Shown here piece by piece: positions 51,318 to 60,036 of a stretch of DNA of 64,000 nucleotides. The first letter of the stretch is position 1. Every line of letters starts with the position of its first letter. The stretch covers positions 77,524-141,523 of the forward strand of contig DBDK01000005.1 in NCBI GenBank assembly GCA_002293535.1, written 5' to 3'. The notes beneath the pieces are model-generated. The model was not told where the DNA came from, searched no databases, and worked only from the letters and a program-made list of their open reading frames with translations. The translations under genes were made by a program, and so were the position numbers. Source of the stretch: Alistipes sp. UBA934 (lineage in GTDB: Bacteria > Bacteroidota > Bacteroidia > Bacteroidales > Rikenellaceae).

Positions 51318-52078
51318 AAGGTTTGATTATAAGCCTGTTATCATTATTGGCAGTGCCATCGGTGGCAGCTGCCGGGCCCGATACAGACTCTCTTTGGAAC
51401 GAGGCAGGCACAGCCTATTATGCAGGTGATTTCACCTCAGCAGCAGCACTTTACGACTCCATTGAGCAGACGGGTCAAGTCAGTGCCCACCTCTATTATA
51501 ATAAAGGTAATGCGCTGTTCAAAATGGGAAAGATCGGCGAGTCTATTTTGTATTATTCTAAAGCTGAGCTACTTGCGCCTGGTGACGACGATATTCGCCA
51601 CAACCTCGCCATAGCAACCGGTCTCACTCATAATCGCATAGATCCAGTACCGGAATTGTTTCTGAAGCGTTGGATCCGCGGTGTCGCAGCGATTATGAGT
51701 GGTAACGCCTGGGCTACTATATCACTGATACTCTTTGCTCTAACCTTGGCAGGAGTGTTACTTTATCTGTTGCCGCTCCCTGTTCACGCTCGCCGTGCCG
51801 GATTTTTTGGTGGTATCGCTTCGCTGACGCTTTTGGTTTTTGCTTTCTCGTTCGCGCAAAGTGCTTATAATGAGGCTAAAAATCCTTCGGCGGGCATTGT
51901 CACGACTCTTTCGGCAGCGGTCAAAAGTTCGCCCGACAGCTCAGGCAAAGACCTTTTTGTGCTCTTTGAGGGCGACCGCGTCGAGGTGCGTGACGCCTTG
52001 GGCGAGTGGAGCGAAATCACGATCGCAAACGGCAATCGCGGCTGGATCCGCTCCGGCGCAATATCTCTTATTGACTGA
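51314..52078 (+). CDS. batE: BatE-like TPR and SH3 protein
   Basis: 254 residues. Signal peptide (MKGLIISLLSLLAVPSVAAA), tetratricopeptide repeats over residues about 25-95 (YYAGDFTSAAALYDSIEQTG; HLYYNKGNALFKMGKIGESILYY), two membrane spans (about 125-145 and 155-172), and a C-terminal SH3-like domain (VLFEGDRVEVRDALGEWSEI). The layout matches BatE. It overlaps batD (ATGA) and its TGA shares bases with the recR ATG (TGATG). Confidence 0.87.
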   Translation: MKGLIISLLSLLAVPSVAAAGPDTDSLWNEAGTAYYAGDFTSAAALYDSIEQTGQVSAHLYYNKGNALFKMGKIGESILYYSKAELLAPGDDDIRHNLAIATGLTHNRIDPVPELFLKRWIRGVAAIMSGNAWATISLILFALTLAGVLLYLLPLPVHARRAGFFGGIASLTLLVFAFSFAQSAYNEAKNPSAGIVTTLSAAVKSSPDSSGKDLFVLFEGDRVEVRDALGEWSEITIANGNRGWIRSGAISLID

Positions 52079-52689
52079 TGTCCAAATTGTTAGATGACGT
52101 TGTTCGCGAACTTTCCCGTCTTCCGGGAATCGGTCGCCGCACTGCTCTGCGTCTTGCGATGCACATTCTGCGTCAGCGTGAGGATGACGTTGCCTCGATG
52201 ACCCAGGCGATCGACGATTTCCGTACGGGGATTCGTCATTGTGCACGGTGTAACAATCTGTCTGACAATGAATTTTGCGAAATTTGCAGTGACCCTAACC
52301 GCGATCACTCCACAATTTGCGTGGTCGAACAGGTCGGCGATGTGATGTCGATCGAAAAAACCGGGCAGTTTCGCGGTCTCTACCACGTGCTCGGCGGGGT
52401 GATTTCGCCAATGTCGGGCATTGCACCGAGCGATCTCAAAATAGATCTGCTAATCAACAACATAGCTGCCGGTGGTGTGCACGAAATTATTTTGGCCATA
52501 AGCACTACGGTCGAAGGAGAAACCACTCTGTTTTACATTTTGAACCGCCTCAAACAATTTAACGACCTGAAAATCACTACTATCGCCCGCGGGATTGGTT
52601 TTGGCGACGAGATTGAGTATGCCGACGAACTGACGATTTCCCACGCCCTGTTGAATCGTCGCGAAGTTGAACCTCCGGCAGGGGTTTGA
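52078..52689 (+). CDS. recR: Recombination protein RecR
   Basis: Loads RecA with RecFO at gaps. 203 residues. The helix-hairpin-helix is LSRLPGIGRRTALRLAMH, followed by a zinc finger with cysteines in HCARCNNLSDNEFCEICSDP, and the Toprim domain (TICVVEQVGDVMSIEKTG; HVLGGVISP). Its start overlaps batE. The last 110 bases overlap the 3' end of rnr on the other strand, so the two mRNAs are complementary there. Confidence 0.95.
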   Translation: MSKLLDDVVRELSRLPGIGRRTALRLAMHILRQREDDVASMTQAIDDFRTGIRHCARCNNLSDNEFCEICSDPNRDHSTICVVEQVGDVMSIEKTGQFRGLYHVLGGVISPMSGIAPSDLKIDLLINNIAAGGVHEIILAISTTVEGETTLFYILNRLKQFNDLKITTIARGIGFGDEIEYADELTISHALLNRREVEPPAGV

Positions 52690-54685
52690 TTTTTCCGGTT
52701 TCGAAATCTATCGTCCCAACCAGCGTAAAGTCGATTTGACGGCGCGAAAGATCTGCTCCCTTAACGCGAATTCTAACCAGGTCTCCAAGGGTAAATTTGC
52801 GCCCACTCGACTGACCCACAGCTGCATAGATATTCTCGTCGAAACGATAAAAGTCATCCGCCACATCCCTCATCGACACCATCCCCTCGATCAGACTGTC
52901 TTCCAGTTCCACATAAATTCCCCAGTCGGTGATACCAGAAATGTGACCGTTAAACTCCTGGCCTACACGATCTTGCATATATTCGGCCATCTTGTACTTA
53001 ACCGAAGCGCGCTCGGCATCGGCAGCCCTGACTTCCATATCCGAACAGTGCTCGCACAGGCGCTCATATTTGGGCTTGTCGGCACTCTTTCCTCCTTCGA
53101 GATAGTGAGCTAACAGCCTGTGTACCATCATATCGGGGTAGCGGCGAATCGGTGAAGTGAAGTGCGTATAGTATGGGAATGCCAGACCATAATGGCCGAT
53201 GTTATCGGTCGAATAAACCGCCTTGGCCATCGTGCGAATCGCAAGCGTAGAGATAACATTCTCCTCGCTTTTGCCCTTGATTTTGTCCATAATGGTATTC
53301 ATCTGGCGCGAGACGTCCTTGAGGCGATCGGGGCGAAAATAGTAACCGAATCGGATGACAAAGTCACTGAATTTCAACAGTTTTTCCTCATCCGGTTTGT
53401 CGTGTATGCGGTAAACAAACGTACGAGCAGATCTTTTGCCTGTCTGCGGATTTTTACCTCCGAATTCGGCTACTCGCTTGTTGGCCAGCAACATAAACTC
53501 CTCTATGAGTTGATTCGACTCTTTCTGCACTTTGTGGTAGATACCTGTTGGTTTCCCGTCTGGATCGAGTTTGAATTTGAACTCTTCGCGGTCGAATGTT
53601 ATGGCTCCGTGGGCAAATCTACGCTTCCGCATCGCCTGTGCCAACTGATTGAATTTCAGTATTTCAGCCTTGAAATCTCCTTCGCCACCCTCTATAATTG
53701 CCTGCGCCTCCTCGTAGGTGAAGCGGCGGTCGGAACGAATCACCGTACGTCCGAACCATTCGTTGTGAATCGTCAGCTCTTCGTCCATCTCAAACACCGC
53801 CGAAAAGCACAATTTGTCCTCATTCGGTCGCAGTGAACACAGGTCATTCGACAGTTTTTCGGGCAACATAGGAACCGTCCTGTCTACCAGATAGACAGAA
53901 GTAGCGCGATTCTCAGCTTCCTCATCGACAATACTTCCCGGTGATACATAATGAGTTACATCAGCAATATGCACCCCTATCTCCCACATTGCACTTCCAT
54001 TCTCGCCATCAGAAATACGGCGGATCGACAGCGCATCGTCGAAATCCTTGGCGTCCTCCGGGTCGATCGTAAAGGTCGTCACACCTCTAAAATCGCGACG
54101 ACGCGCAACCTCAGTTTCAGTAATCTCGCTCGGAATAGTATCTGCGGCCTGCTCGACTTGCGGTTCGAACTGCCAAGGCAGGTTAAATTCAGCCATAATG
54201 GCATTCATTTCGGTGTCGTTATTTCCCGCCTCACCCAGCACATCTACCACTTCGCCAACGGGAGAACGACTGCCTTCTTGCCAATCAACTATCTTAGCCA
54301 CAGCCTTTTGACCGTCAATGAGTTCTTGTCCTTCCGCGCGTTTAATATAAATATCGACAGGAATCCGGCGCGAATCGGGACGCAGGAACACTGCGTGCTC
54401 AGTGACGTCCAACACTCCGACATAATTGTGCTGCGAGCGCTCTACTACACGAACAACCGCCCCTTGCAAATTTCCGTTTTTCTTGTACTTGGTCACAACC
54501 ACCTCCACCTTGTCGCCATCCAAAGCCCGCAAACCATCGCGCGAATCGACAAAAATATCCTCCTCCAAATCATTGACTTTCACATACATATCACCCGAAG
54601 CGATCATATCGACCACCCCGACATAGGTCTGAGACGCAGCTTTTCCCCGCGGCGGTGACCATCTTACATTTTTCTTCTTACCCAT
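52580..54685 (-). CDS. rnr: Ribonuclease R
   Basis: 3'-5' exoribonuclease that degrades structured RNA. 701 residues from the ATG at 54685; a TTG at 54694 is in frame but less likely. Cold-shock domains precede the RNB core with the metal cluster DPEDAKDFDDALS, then TNIGHYGLAF-like DNIGHYGLAFPYYTHFTSPIRR and a C-terminal S1 domain (FNGHISGITDWGIYVELE). The end is basic and rich in Arg, Ser and Gln, and lies antisense to recR. The first bases overlap the 68-residue gene by 8. Confidence 0.94.
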   Translation of the reverse strand: MGKKKNVRWSPPRGKAASQTYVGVVDMIASGDMYVKVNDLEEDIFVDSRDGLRALDGDKVEVVVTKYKKNGNLQGAVVRVVERSQHNYVGVLDVTEHAVFLRPDSRRIPVDIYIKRAEGQELIDGQKAVAKIVDWQEGSRSPVGEVVDVLGEAGNNDTEMNAIMAEFNLPWQFEPQVEQAADTIPSEITETEVARRRDFRGVTTFTIDPEDAKDFDDALSIRRISDGENGSAMWEIGVHIADVTHYVSPGSIVDEEAENRATSVYLVDRTVPMLPEKLSNDLCSLRPNEDKLCFSAVFEMDEELTIHNEWFGRTVIRSDRRFTYEEAQAIIEGGEGDFKAEILKFNQLAQAMRKRRFAHGAITFDREEFKFKLDPDGKPTGIYHKVQKESNQLIEEFMLLANKRVAEFGGKNPQTGKRSARTFVYRIHDKPDEEKLLKFSDFVIRFGYYFRPDRLKDVSRQMNTIMDKIKGKSEENVISTLAIRTMAKAVYSTDNIGHYGLAFPYYTHFTSPIRRYPDMMVHRLLAHYLEGGKSADKPKYERLCEHCSDMEVRAADAERASVKYKMAEYMQDRVGQEFNGHISGITDWGIYVELEDSLIEGMVSMRDVADDFYRFDENIYAAVGQSSGRKFTLGDLVRIRVKGADLSRRQIDFTLVGTIDFETGKIKPLPEVQLRDDSTGRGKSSVRRHTQSRRQNQSRGR

Positions 54686-54884
54686 TGATCTCAACTGTTT
54701 TTACATCCTCCGCGGTGGGAACTGTGATTTTTTTCGTCGGAACCTCTTTTGCCGGTGCGTTACGTTGCTCAAAAGAGTCGAACAGATTCGGATAAAATCC
54801 CTCTGCCCGTGGCTCTAGTGCCAACATCGTGATCACTCCTGCGACCACCAATACACCCACTATTCCTATGATTCTCTGCAACAT
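54678..54884 (-). CDS. Small single-pass membrane protein, hypothetical
   Basis: 68 residues: one N-terminal span (IIGIVGVLVVAGVITMLAL) and a hydrophilic C-terminal part with Pro, Lys and Thr. It lies between ctpA (3 bases upstream) and rnr (8-base overlap), in the same direction, which supports it as a real gene of this unit. I do not recognise a family. Confidence 0.55.
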   Translation of the reverse strand: MLQRIIGIVGVLVVAGVITMLALEPRAEGFYPNLFDSFEQRNAPAKEVPTKKITVPTAEDVKTVEING

Positions 54885-54887
54885 ATA

Positions 54888-56426
54888 CTATTTTTTTAGA
54901 ACCTCCAATGCCTTTTCGATCGTAGGGTCGATGGGGTAGATCTGCGAATAAAATCCGTTGTAATCCAGCACCGTATTTCGACCTATAAGCGCCCGAAGTT
55001 GCGCTTCGAGAATCTTCCGCGACACTGCGATTTGCTGATAATCAGGAGCAGCTCCGTTATGAGCAGCATATGCGACAAAATCGTCCATCATACCCGGAGC
55101 GCCATCCAGCATCGCCTCCAGCTGAGGTAGCGTCTCCACGGCATTCATCGCCGCACGATGACGATCGCCCCAATCCAAAGTATAGCGATAGATAAGGTTC
55201 AACCCATTGACTTTGTGATAGTAAGGGCTCATACCAAGGGTGTCGATCGGCACAAAATAGTCAGGCATAATTCCGCCACCGCCGTGCACCACGCGCCCCC
55301 CGCGAGTGTAATATTTCGTCGTGTCCTGGCGAGTACTGTCGGCTGCGAACATTTCACCGGCACTGTAACGATTCCAAATATCACGCCCATATTCCTCGGT
55401 ACCAGCACTATATGGTTTCTGAATCGAACGACCCGAAGGAGTATAATAGCGCGCAATGGTAAGTCGGAGAGCCGAACCGTCAGAGTATGGTATCTCCCTC
55501 TGCACCAAGCCTTTGCCAAACGAGCGCCGTCCTACTATCATTCCACGGTCGTTGTCCTGAATGGCTCCTGCGAGGATCTCGCTCGACGATGCACTGCCCT
55601 CGTCGATAAGCACCACCATCGGAATTTCATCGAACCCGCCACGCCCGTTACTATATTCGCGCACCTGTTTACCGACCCTGTCCTCAGTGTAAACGATCAG
55701 TTCACCTCTGGGCAGAAAGATATTCGCAATAGCGATCGCCTGATCGAGATAACCACCGGAGTTGCCACGAAGGTCGAAAATCAAACGTTCCATTCCTGCC
55801 GCAACAAGTTCTGTCATAGCAACATACAACTCTTGAGCCGAAACCCTCGAAAAGGCCGACAACTTGACGAATCCAATGCCCGGCTCGATCATAAACGCCG
55901 CATCAAGCGCCTTGATCGGGATCACATCACGCTCGACAACGATAGGTACCAACGAAGAAGCGCCACGACGCTCTATGCCCAACTTAACACGGGTTCCACG
56001 AGGCCCACGGAGTCTTTTGACAACCTGATCCTGAGGGATTTTTCGCCCTGCCACCAACGAGTCGTCGATGCGAATAATCCTGTCGCCATTCTGGACACCC
56101 GCCTTGTCGCTGGGCCCCGAAGGGATAACGTTCAGTACTACGACCGTGTCAGTCAGCATATTGAACATCACGCCGATACCATCGAATTGCCCTTCGAGAG
56201 GTTCGCTCACGGCCTTCAGGTCGCGCGCGGGAATATAAACCGAATGAGGGTCTAATTCCTCAAGTATCAACGGTATAGCCATTTCGGCCAGCGAATCGGC
56301 ACCTATCGGATCGACATACATCTGCTCAATGAGACGCATTGTGTAGGAAACCTTGTCCTCGCCACCCTGACGCGGCACACACGCCCCAAGACTCAAAATC
56401 AAAAGTGCCGTTAAAATTTTTCTCAT
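54888..56426 (-). CDS. S41-family C-terminal processing protease (CtpA-like), lipoprotein
   Basis: 512 residues. A lipobox LGAC (Cys16) predicts an outer- or inner-membrane lipoprotein. A PDZ domain (about 80-160; GIGVMFNML, AGVQNGDRIIRID) is followed by the S41 catalytic core with the Ser in EGSASSSEI and the Lys in RSFGKGLVQ. A long C-terminal tail of about 180 residues is extra. Family members trim or degrade periplasmic substrates. It overlaps the DUF3078 gene by 4 bases. Confidence 0.92.
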   Translation of the reverse strand: MRKILTALLILSLGACVPRQGGEDKVSYTMRLIEQMYVDPIGADSLAEMAIPLILEELDPHSVYIPARDLKAVSEPLEGQFDGIGVMFNMLTDTVVVLNVIPSGPSDKAGVQNGDRIIRIDDSLVAGRKIPQDQVVKRLRGPRGTRVKLGIERRGASSLVPIVVERDVIPIKALDAAFMIEPGIGFVKLSAFSRVSAQELYVAMTELVAAGMERLIFDLRGNSGGYLDQAIAIANIFLPRGELIVYTEDRVGKQVREYSNGRGGFDEIPMVVLIDEGSASSSEILAGAIQDNDRGMIVGRRSFGKGLVQREIPYSDGSALRLTIARYYTPSGRSIQKPYSAGTEEYGRDIWNRYSAGEMFAADSTRQDTTKYYTRGGRVVHGGGGIMPDYFVPIDTLGMSPYYHKVNGLNLIYRYTLDWGDRHRAAMNAVETLPQLEAMLDGAPGMMDDFVAYAAHNGAAPDYQQIAVSRKILEAQLRALIGRNTVLDYNGFYSQIYPIDPTIEKALEVLKK

Positions 56427-57508
56427 CTATTTCTGTATCTGTATGTTAGTCCCACTCTCAGATAATATTGCATCTGCAATTTATTGACCTGACTGCGGTC
56501 ATAAAACGCTGTCGTTCTGAACTCTATAGCCAGAAACCGTATCGGGTTCAGTATGAACGAATTCGTCCAGTTCACGGTCGGTAGAACAGCAATTTCCGAG
56601 CCAGCAATTCCGCTATGGCTCGCAATATCAGTCATCCAGCCGTAGAACGATCCCAGAGTGGTATTGTACTGAAGCGTAAAATTTTCCTTTTTGCCAAAAG
56701 CGAACGTTCTGTTGAAGCCGATATTTATGCTCGAACCGCCTTCGATCTTGTGGTTCACCAAATTCCCTTCTGCATCGCGTGGCTCGGTGATACCCAGCGT
56801 TTTACGCCTCTCTTCGCCTATGCGATCGTCCAACACGAACAGCCCGTTGGCAGACACGGGGTTGAACGTGATGATGAACGGCCATTTTTTGTTGGGTGAG
56901 GTGTATGTAAACCCGACCCCGACGTTTGCGGTTCCCGGAGCCATAAAGTTGCTCCACAAAATCTTTTCGGTGCGCGATTTGAATCCCTCGGCAAACTGTG
57001 AGGCAAAACTGGCTGTCAAACTGTAGGCCCAATTTCGCAGAAATCCCTGCTCTTTGAGCTTCCACGACGAGAGGTAGTAGAACTTGAACATATCCTGATT
57101 CTTGAACCAGATGTCGTCGATATAATTCATCCCATAGATTCCGTCGAACTTATAAATCGACGTATGGCGACCCTTGGTAAAGGTGTGATAGTAGTATGCT
57201 GCCAGCTCGCTCGATACTGCGTTCTGGTTGTTCGTGGTCCAATATTTGTTGAACTGGGTGACCATTCCGGTAGCGCTCACACGGAAATCGACATCGTTAC
57301 GTCTGCGCCATAATTGTTTTCGCAGCATTTTCGCCTTGGTTTCATTGGTCACATCTATGGTCACCTGGGACGGAGTAGCGGGCATCGGTACTGATATATT
57401 GGCATTCTCGCTCGTCCTGTTTATCGAGAATTGGGCTGCTGCAGGGGTAGCAGATGTAGAAAAAGCCACTACCATTACTGTCACCCAAAAAATATACTTA
57501 ATTTTCAT
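56423..57508 (-). CDS. DUF3078 domain protein, second copy
   Basis: 361 residues. Signal peptide (MKIKYIFWVTVMVVAFSTSATPAAA), then beta strands with the family blocks KQLWRRRNDVDFRVSATG, NQDMFKFYYLSSWKL and NFMAPGTANVGVGFTY, ending in the aromatic strand YYLRVGLTYRY. It is probably an outer-membrane barrel. It is longer than the copy at 6998-7891 by an N-terminal segment. Its -7 box (TACTTTTG, 57515-57522) ends 6 bases before the ATG. Confidence 0.82.
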   Translation of the reverse strand: MKIKYIFWVTVMVVAFSTSATPAAAQFSINRTSENANISVPMPATPSQVTIDVTNETKAKMLRKQLWRRRNDVDFRVSATGMVTQFNKYWTTNNQNAVSSELAAYYYHTFTKGRHTSIYKFDGIYGMNYIDDIWFKNQDMFKFYYLSSWKLKEQGFLRNWAYSLTASFASQFAEGFKSRTEKILWSNFMAPGTANVGVGFTYTSPNKKWPFIITFNPVSANGLFVLDDRIGEERRKTLGITEPRDAEGNLVNHKIEGGSSINIGFNRTFAFGKKENFTLQYNTTLGSFYGWMTDIASHSGIAGSEIAVLPTVNWTNSFILNPIRFLAIEFRTTAFYDRSQVNKLQMQYYLRVGLTYRYRNR

Positions 57509-57514
57509 AACTCA

Positions 57515-57543
57515 CAAAAGTACAAATTTTTTCGCTATCTTTG
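57515..57543. promoter_or_regulatory. Divergent promoter pair, DUF3078 gene and nfo
   Basis: Minus strand TACTTTTG (57515-57522), 6 bases before the ATG at 57508. Plus strand TATCTTTG (57536-57543), 5 bases before the ATG at 57549. The boxes are 13 bases apart and neither has a good -33. Confidence 0.62.
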
Positions 57544-57548
57544 GTATT

Positions 57549-58394
57549 ATGAAATACTTTGGAGCACACGTTAGCGCTGCAGGCGGGGTAGAGAAAGCCC
57601 CTCTGCGTGCACAGGAAATCGGAGCCACGGCCTTCGGACTGTTCACCAAAAACCAACGCCAATGGCACTCGACACCTCTTTCAACTGCATCTATAGCTGC
57701 TTTTCGTGCTGAATGCGAGCGACTTGGTTATGGGTCGGCGCAAATTTTACCTCACGACAGTTATCTTATCAATCTTGGACACCCATCGGCTACGGAACTT
57801 GAAAAATCGCGCGAAGCGTTTCTCGACGAGATGCAACGCGCCGAACAGTTGGGTCTCGACCGACTAAATTTCCATCCGGGAGCGACTCTTGGGTTGATTT
57901 CAGTGGATGAGTGTCTGGCTCGGATCGCCGATAGTATCAACCTTGCGCTCGACAAAACAAAAGGTGTCACGGCCGTCATCGAAAATACTGCAGGGCAGGG
58001 GAGTGGCGTCGGTCAGCGCTTCGAACACTTGGCTCAAATTATTGAGGGTGTGGAGGATAAATCTCGCGTAGGGGTTTGTCTCGACACCTGCCATACCTTC
58101 GCCGCGGGATACGACCTGCGCACAGCCGAGACCTTCAGGGCAACTTTTGCAGAGTTCGAGAGCATAGTGGGTTTCAAACGCCTTCGCGGAATGCACCTCA
58201 ATGATGCACTCAAACCTCTTGGCAGCCACGTGGACAGGCACGCTCCATTGGGCGATGGACTCCTGGGTTGGAATTGCTTCCGGTTTATCGCTACCGATGT
58301 GCGTTTCGACGGCATTCCGCTCATCCTCGAAACTCCGGACGAAAGCCGCTGGCCCATCGAGATCGCGGAACTCAAAAAAATGGCGGCAGCATAA
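57549..58394 (+). CDS. nfo: Deoxyribonuclease IV (endonuclease IV)
   Basis: AP endonuclease of base-excision repair. 281 residues, a TIM barrel with zinc-binding blocks: KYFGAHVSAAGGVEKAP at the start, LPHDSYLINLGHP, LNFHPGA, VIENTAGQGSGVG, CLDTCHTFAAGYD and HLNDALKPLGSHVDRHAPLG. The start at 57549 fits the family N terminus; an open frame upstream is antisense to the DUF3078 gene. The stop codon lies in the loop of a hairpin (58381-58405). Confidence 0.95.
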   Translation: MKYFGAHVSAAGGVEKAPLRAQEIGATAFGLFTKNQRQWHSTPLSTASIAAFRAECERLGYGSAQILPHDSYLINLGHPSATELEKSREAFLDEMQRAEQLGLDRLNFHPGATLGLISVDECLARIADSINLALDKTKGVTAVIENTAGQGSGVGQRFEHLAQIIEGVEDKSRVGVCLDTCHTFAAGYDLRTAETFRATFAEFESIVGFKRLRGMHLNDALKPLGSHVDRHAPLGDGLLGWNCFRFIATDVRFDGIPLILETPDESRWPIEIAELKKMAAA

Positions 58395-58405
58395 AGCTAC
58401 CGCCA
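58381..58405 (+). terminator. Hairpin at the nfo stop codon, probable terminator
   Basis: Stem TGGCGGCAGC/GCTACCGCCA with one mismatch and a 5-base loop ATAAA that contains the nfo stop (58392-58394). No T-run follows, so termination efficiency is uncertain; it may instead protect the mRNA 3' end. Confidence 0.5.
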
Positions 58406-58442
58406 CCTCCACTAATCAATCTTAAAAACCCTAATTTTTCAC

Positions 58443-59678
58443 TTAATTAAGGGGGGTTAAAGTCTCCCGACTTAGACTATCGACGGCCAGACTGTCCGGC
58501 TCGACGACAAATTCTTCTATTCTTCTGATTTCAACACTATTCGGGTCGTTATCATATTTATAGTTACTGTCCCATTTATAGTTACTGTCCCAAATATATA
58601 TCTTCCCATCGGGCATATTGTCTCGCAGATAACCAGCATTGGAGATCAGTACCACCGAGGTGAACACCATTGCAAGCGCCCATACGATCAGACAGAAACC
58701 ATAGAACTGGCGCCGAATCTTCCAGGAAAACGCAAAACTCAAAAACGCCATACCGATAACCAGCACCGGAATCATAATACAGAAAATCACCAATTCTAAC
58801 AACCATAGCGGCGAGAGGATGGTCATATCTCTTATCGCAGAGAACAAGTATGGTAAATTACCCACTGAGTTCGGATTGGACACTATGATTATCATAACAA
58901 TGAACAGTCCAACTGCCCAAACAAGGAACGCAAACCCCGTGACGGCGAAGACAAATTTCACAAAGAACAGCACCACACGACCCAAAACCGTAAAAATCTC
59001 GGCAAACACCGAAGCTGCCTTTTTTGTGCTCGGAGTGGTCGCAATCTCTTGCATCGACTGGCGGATCGTCGAGGCAGTTATTCTCTCTCCACGCGCTTCC
59101 AGCCTCTGACGCGGAGTCTTTGCTACCGGCATAGCAATCCACAGTATGATGTAGGTCAGCACGAAAACACTACTCCAACCTTCGGCAAAATCGCCCACGA
59201 TATGCCAATGTCCGGGAATGGCGATCCCACGCAGAAAAAGAGGAACCAAAAATATCAAACGAATCCACGCCACACTAACGTCCAGATAGTTAGCTATACC
59301 GGCGCATACACCTCCTAAAATCCGGCCCTCGCTGGCACGATACAATCTGCGCGGAATTGAGGAGGTAGTTTCGGAGCCTGCTCCAAGCGACCACGCCGGA
59401 GCTCCCTCCACAGAAGTATCGTCATCGATCTCCGCCGCAGAACCCAGCTGAGCCACGATAGTGTCGATAAGAGGCAACGACACGACTTTTGTATATACCT
59501 GTTCGTCGAGGATCAATTCTGCTATGCGCGCCTCGATGTCAGAGATTATTTCGCCCCCGTCGGGATCGCCGTCATAGTAGCTGTGCAGCGAATTAAGATA
59601 CTGTTTCAGAGAGTTATACGCATCGTCGTCCAGCGTAAATGATATACCTGCGATGCTTACTTTTTCAACTTTTTTCAT
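58443..59678 (-). CDS. PspC-domain membrane protein, long form
   Basis: 411 residues. The N-terminal 85 residues (FTLDDDAYNSLKQYLNSL; DIEARIAELI) form a soluble domain shared with the short paralogue at 60037-60537. A PspC domain follows (RLYRASEGRILGGVCAGIANYLDV) with two or more spans, then additional membrane helices to about 340. A perfect 18-bp tandem repeat gives two copies of WDSNYK near residue 370. PspC proteins respond to envelope stress in proteobacteria. It overlaps the padR gene by 4 bases. Confidence 0.88.
   Translation of the reverse strand: MKKVEKVSIAGISFTLDDDAYNSLKQYLNSLHSYYDGDPDGGEIISDIEARIAELILDEQVYTKVVSLPLIDTIVAQLGSAAEIDDDTSVEGAPAWSLGAGSETTSSIPRRLYRASEGRILGGVCAGIANYLDVSVAWIRLIFLVPLFLRGIAIPGHWHIVGDFAEGWSSVFVLTYIILWIAMPVAKTPRQRLEARGERITASTIRQSMQEIATTPSTKKAASVFAEIFTVLGRVVLFFVKFVFAVTGFAFLVWAVGLFIVMIIIVSNPNSVGNLPYLFSAIRDMTILSPLWLLELVIFCIMIPVLVIGMAFLSFAFSWKIRRQFYGFCLIVWALAMVFTSVVLISNAGYLRDNMPDGKIYIWDSNYKWDSNYKYDNDPNSVEIRRIEEFVVEPDSLAVDSLSRETLTPLN
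58557..58592 (-). repeat. Perfect 18-bp tandem duplication inside the long PspC gene
   Basis: TTTATAGTTACTGTCCCA occurs twice without a gap (58557-58574 and 58575-58592, plus-strand reading). It keeps the frame and encodes two copies of WDSNYK in the soluble tail. A unit of 18 could expand or contract without frameshift. Confidence 0.9.
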
Positions 59679-60028
59679 ATCTGTTTACCGTAACGGATAA
59701 TTTTGATTTGTTCAACCATTTCGTCCCACACCTCATCGAGTTGGCTCAAAATTTCACGCCCCCTCTCGGTGATCATATAGTACTTGCGGGGTGGTCCCTG
59801 TGGGGATTCTTCCCAGCGATAGGATAGCAGGCCCTGGTTTTTTTGCCTTGCAAGCAGAGGGTATAGCGTCCCCTCGACAACGATCATATCGGCATCTTTG
59901 AGTTCAGATATGATTTGTGGAGCATAACTGTCACCGCGCGAGAGGATCGAAAGGATGCAATACTCAAGGATCCCTTTCCGCATCTGCGCCTTGACATTAT
60001 CCACATTTTTTAAGTTTTCCTCACTCAT
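59675..60028 (-). CDS. PadR-family transcriptional regulator
   Basis: 117 residues, winged-helix repressor. Typical blocks are LEYCILSILSRGDSYAPQIISEL, VEGTLYPLLARQKNQGLL, then WEESPQGPPRKYYMITERG and a C-terminal dimerisation helix. PadR proteins often repress neighbouring membrane or transport genes in response to a small molecule. Here it sits between two PspC genes (8 bases after the short one, overlapping the long one), so it probably controls them. Confidence 0.9.
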   Translation of the reverse strand: MSEENLKNVDNVKAQMRKGILEYCILSILSRGDSYAPQIISELKDADMIVVEGTLYPLLARQKNQGLLSYRWEESPQGPPRKYYMITERGREILSQLDEVWDEMVEQIKIIRYGKQI

Positions 60029-60036
60029 AGCTTTAT

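Noticed and set aside
53951..54658. 235-residue open frame on the plus strand
   Set aside because: Antisense to rnr; no motif and no promoter.
55158..56255. 365-residue open frame on the plus strand
   Set aside because: Antisense to the CtpA-like protease gene, whose PDZ and S41 motifs are intact. The plus-strand product is rich in His, Arg and Thr without domain signs.
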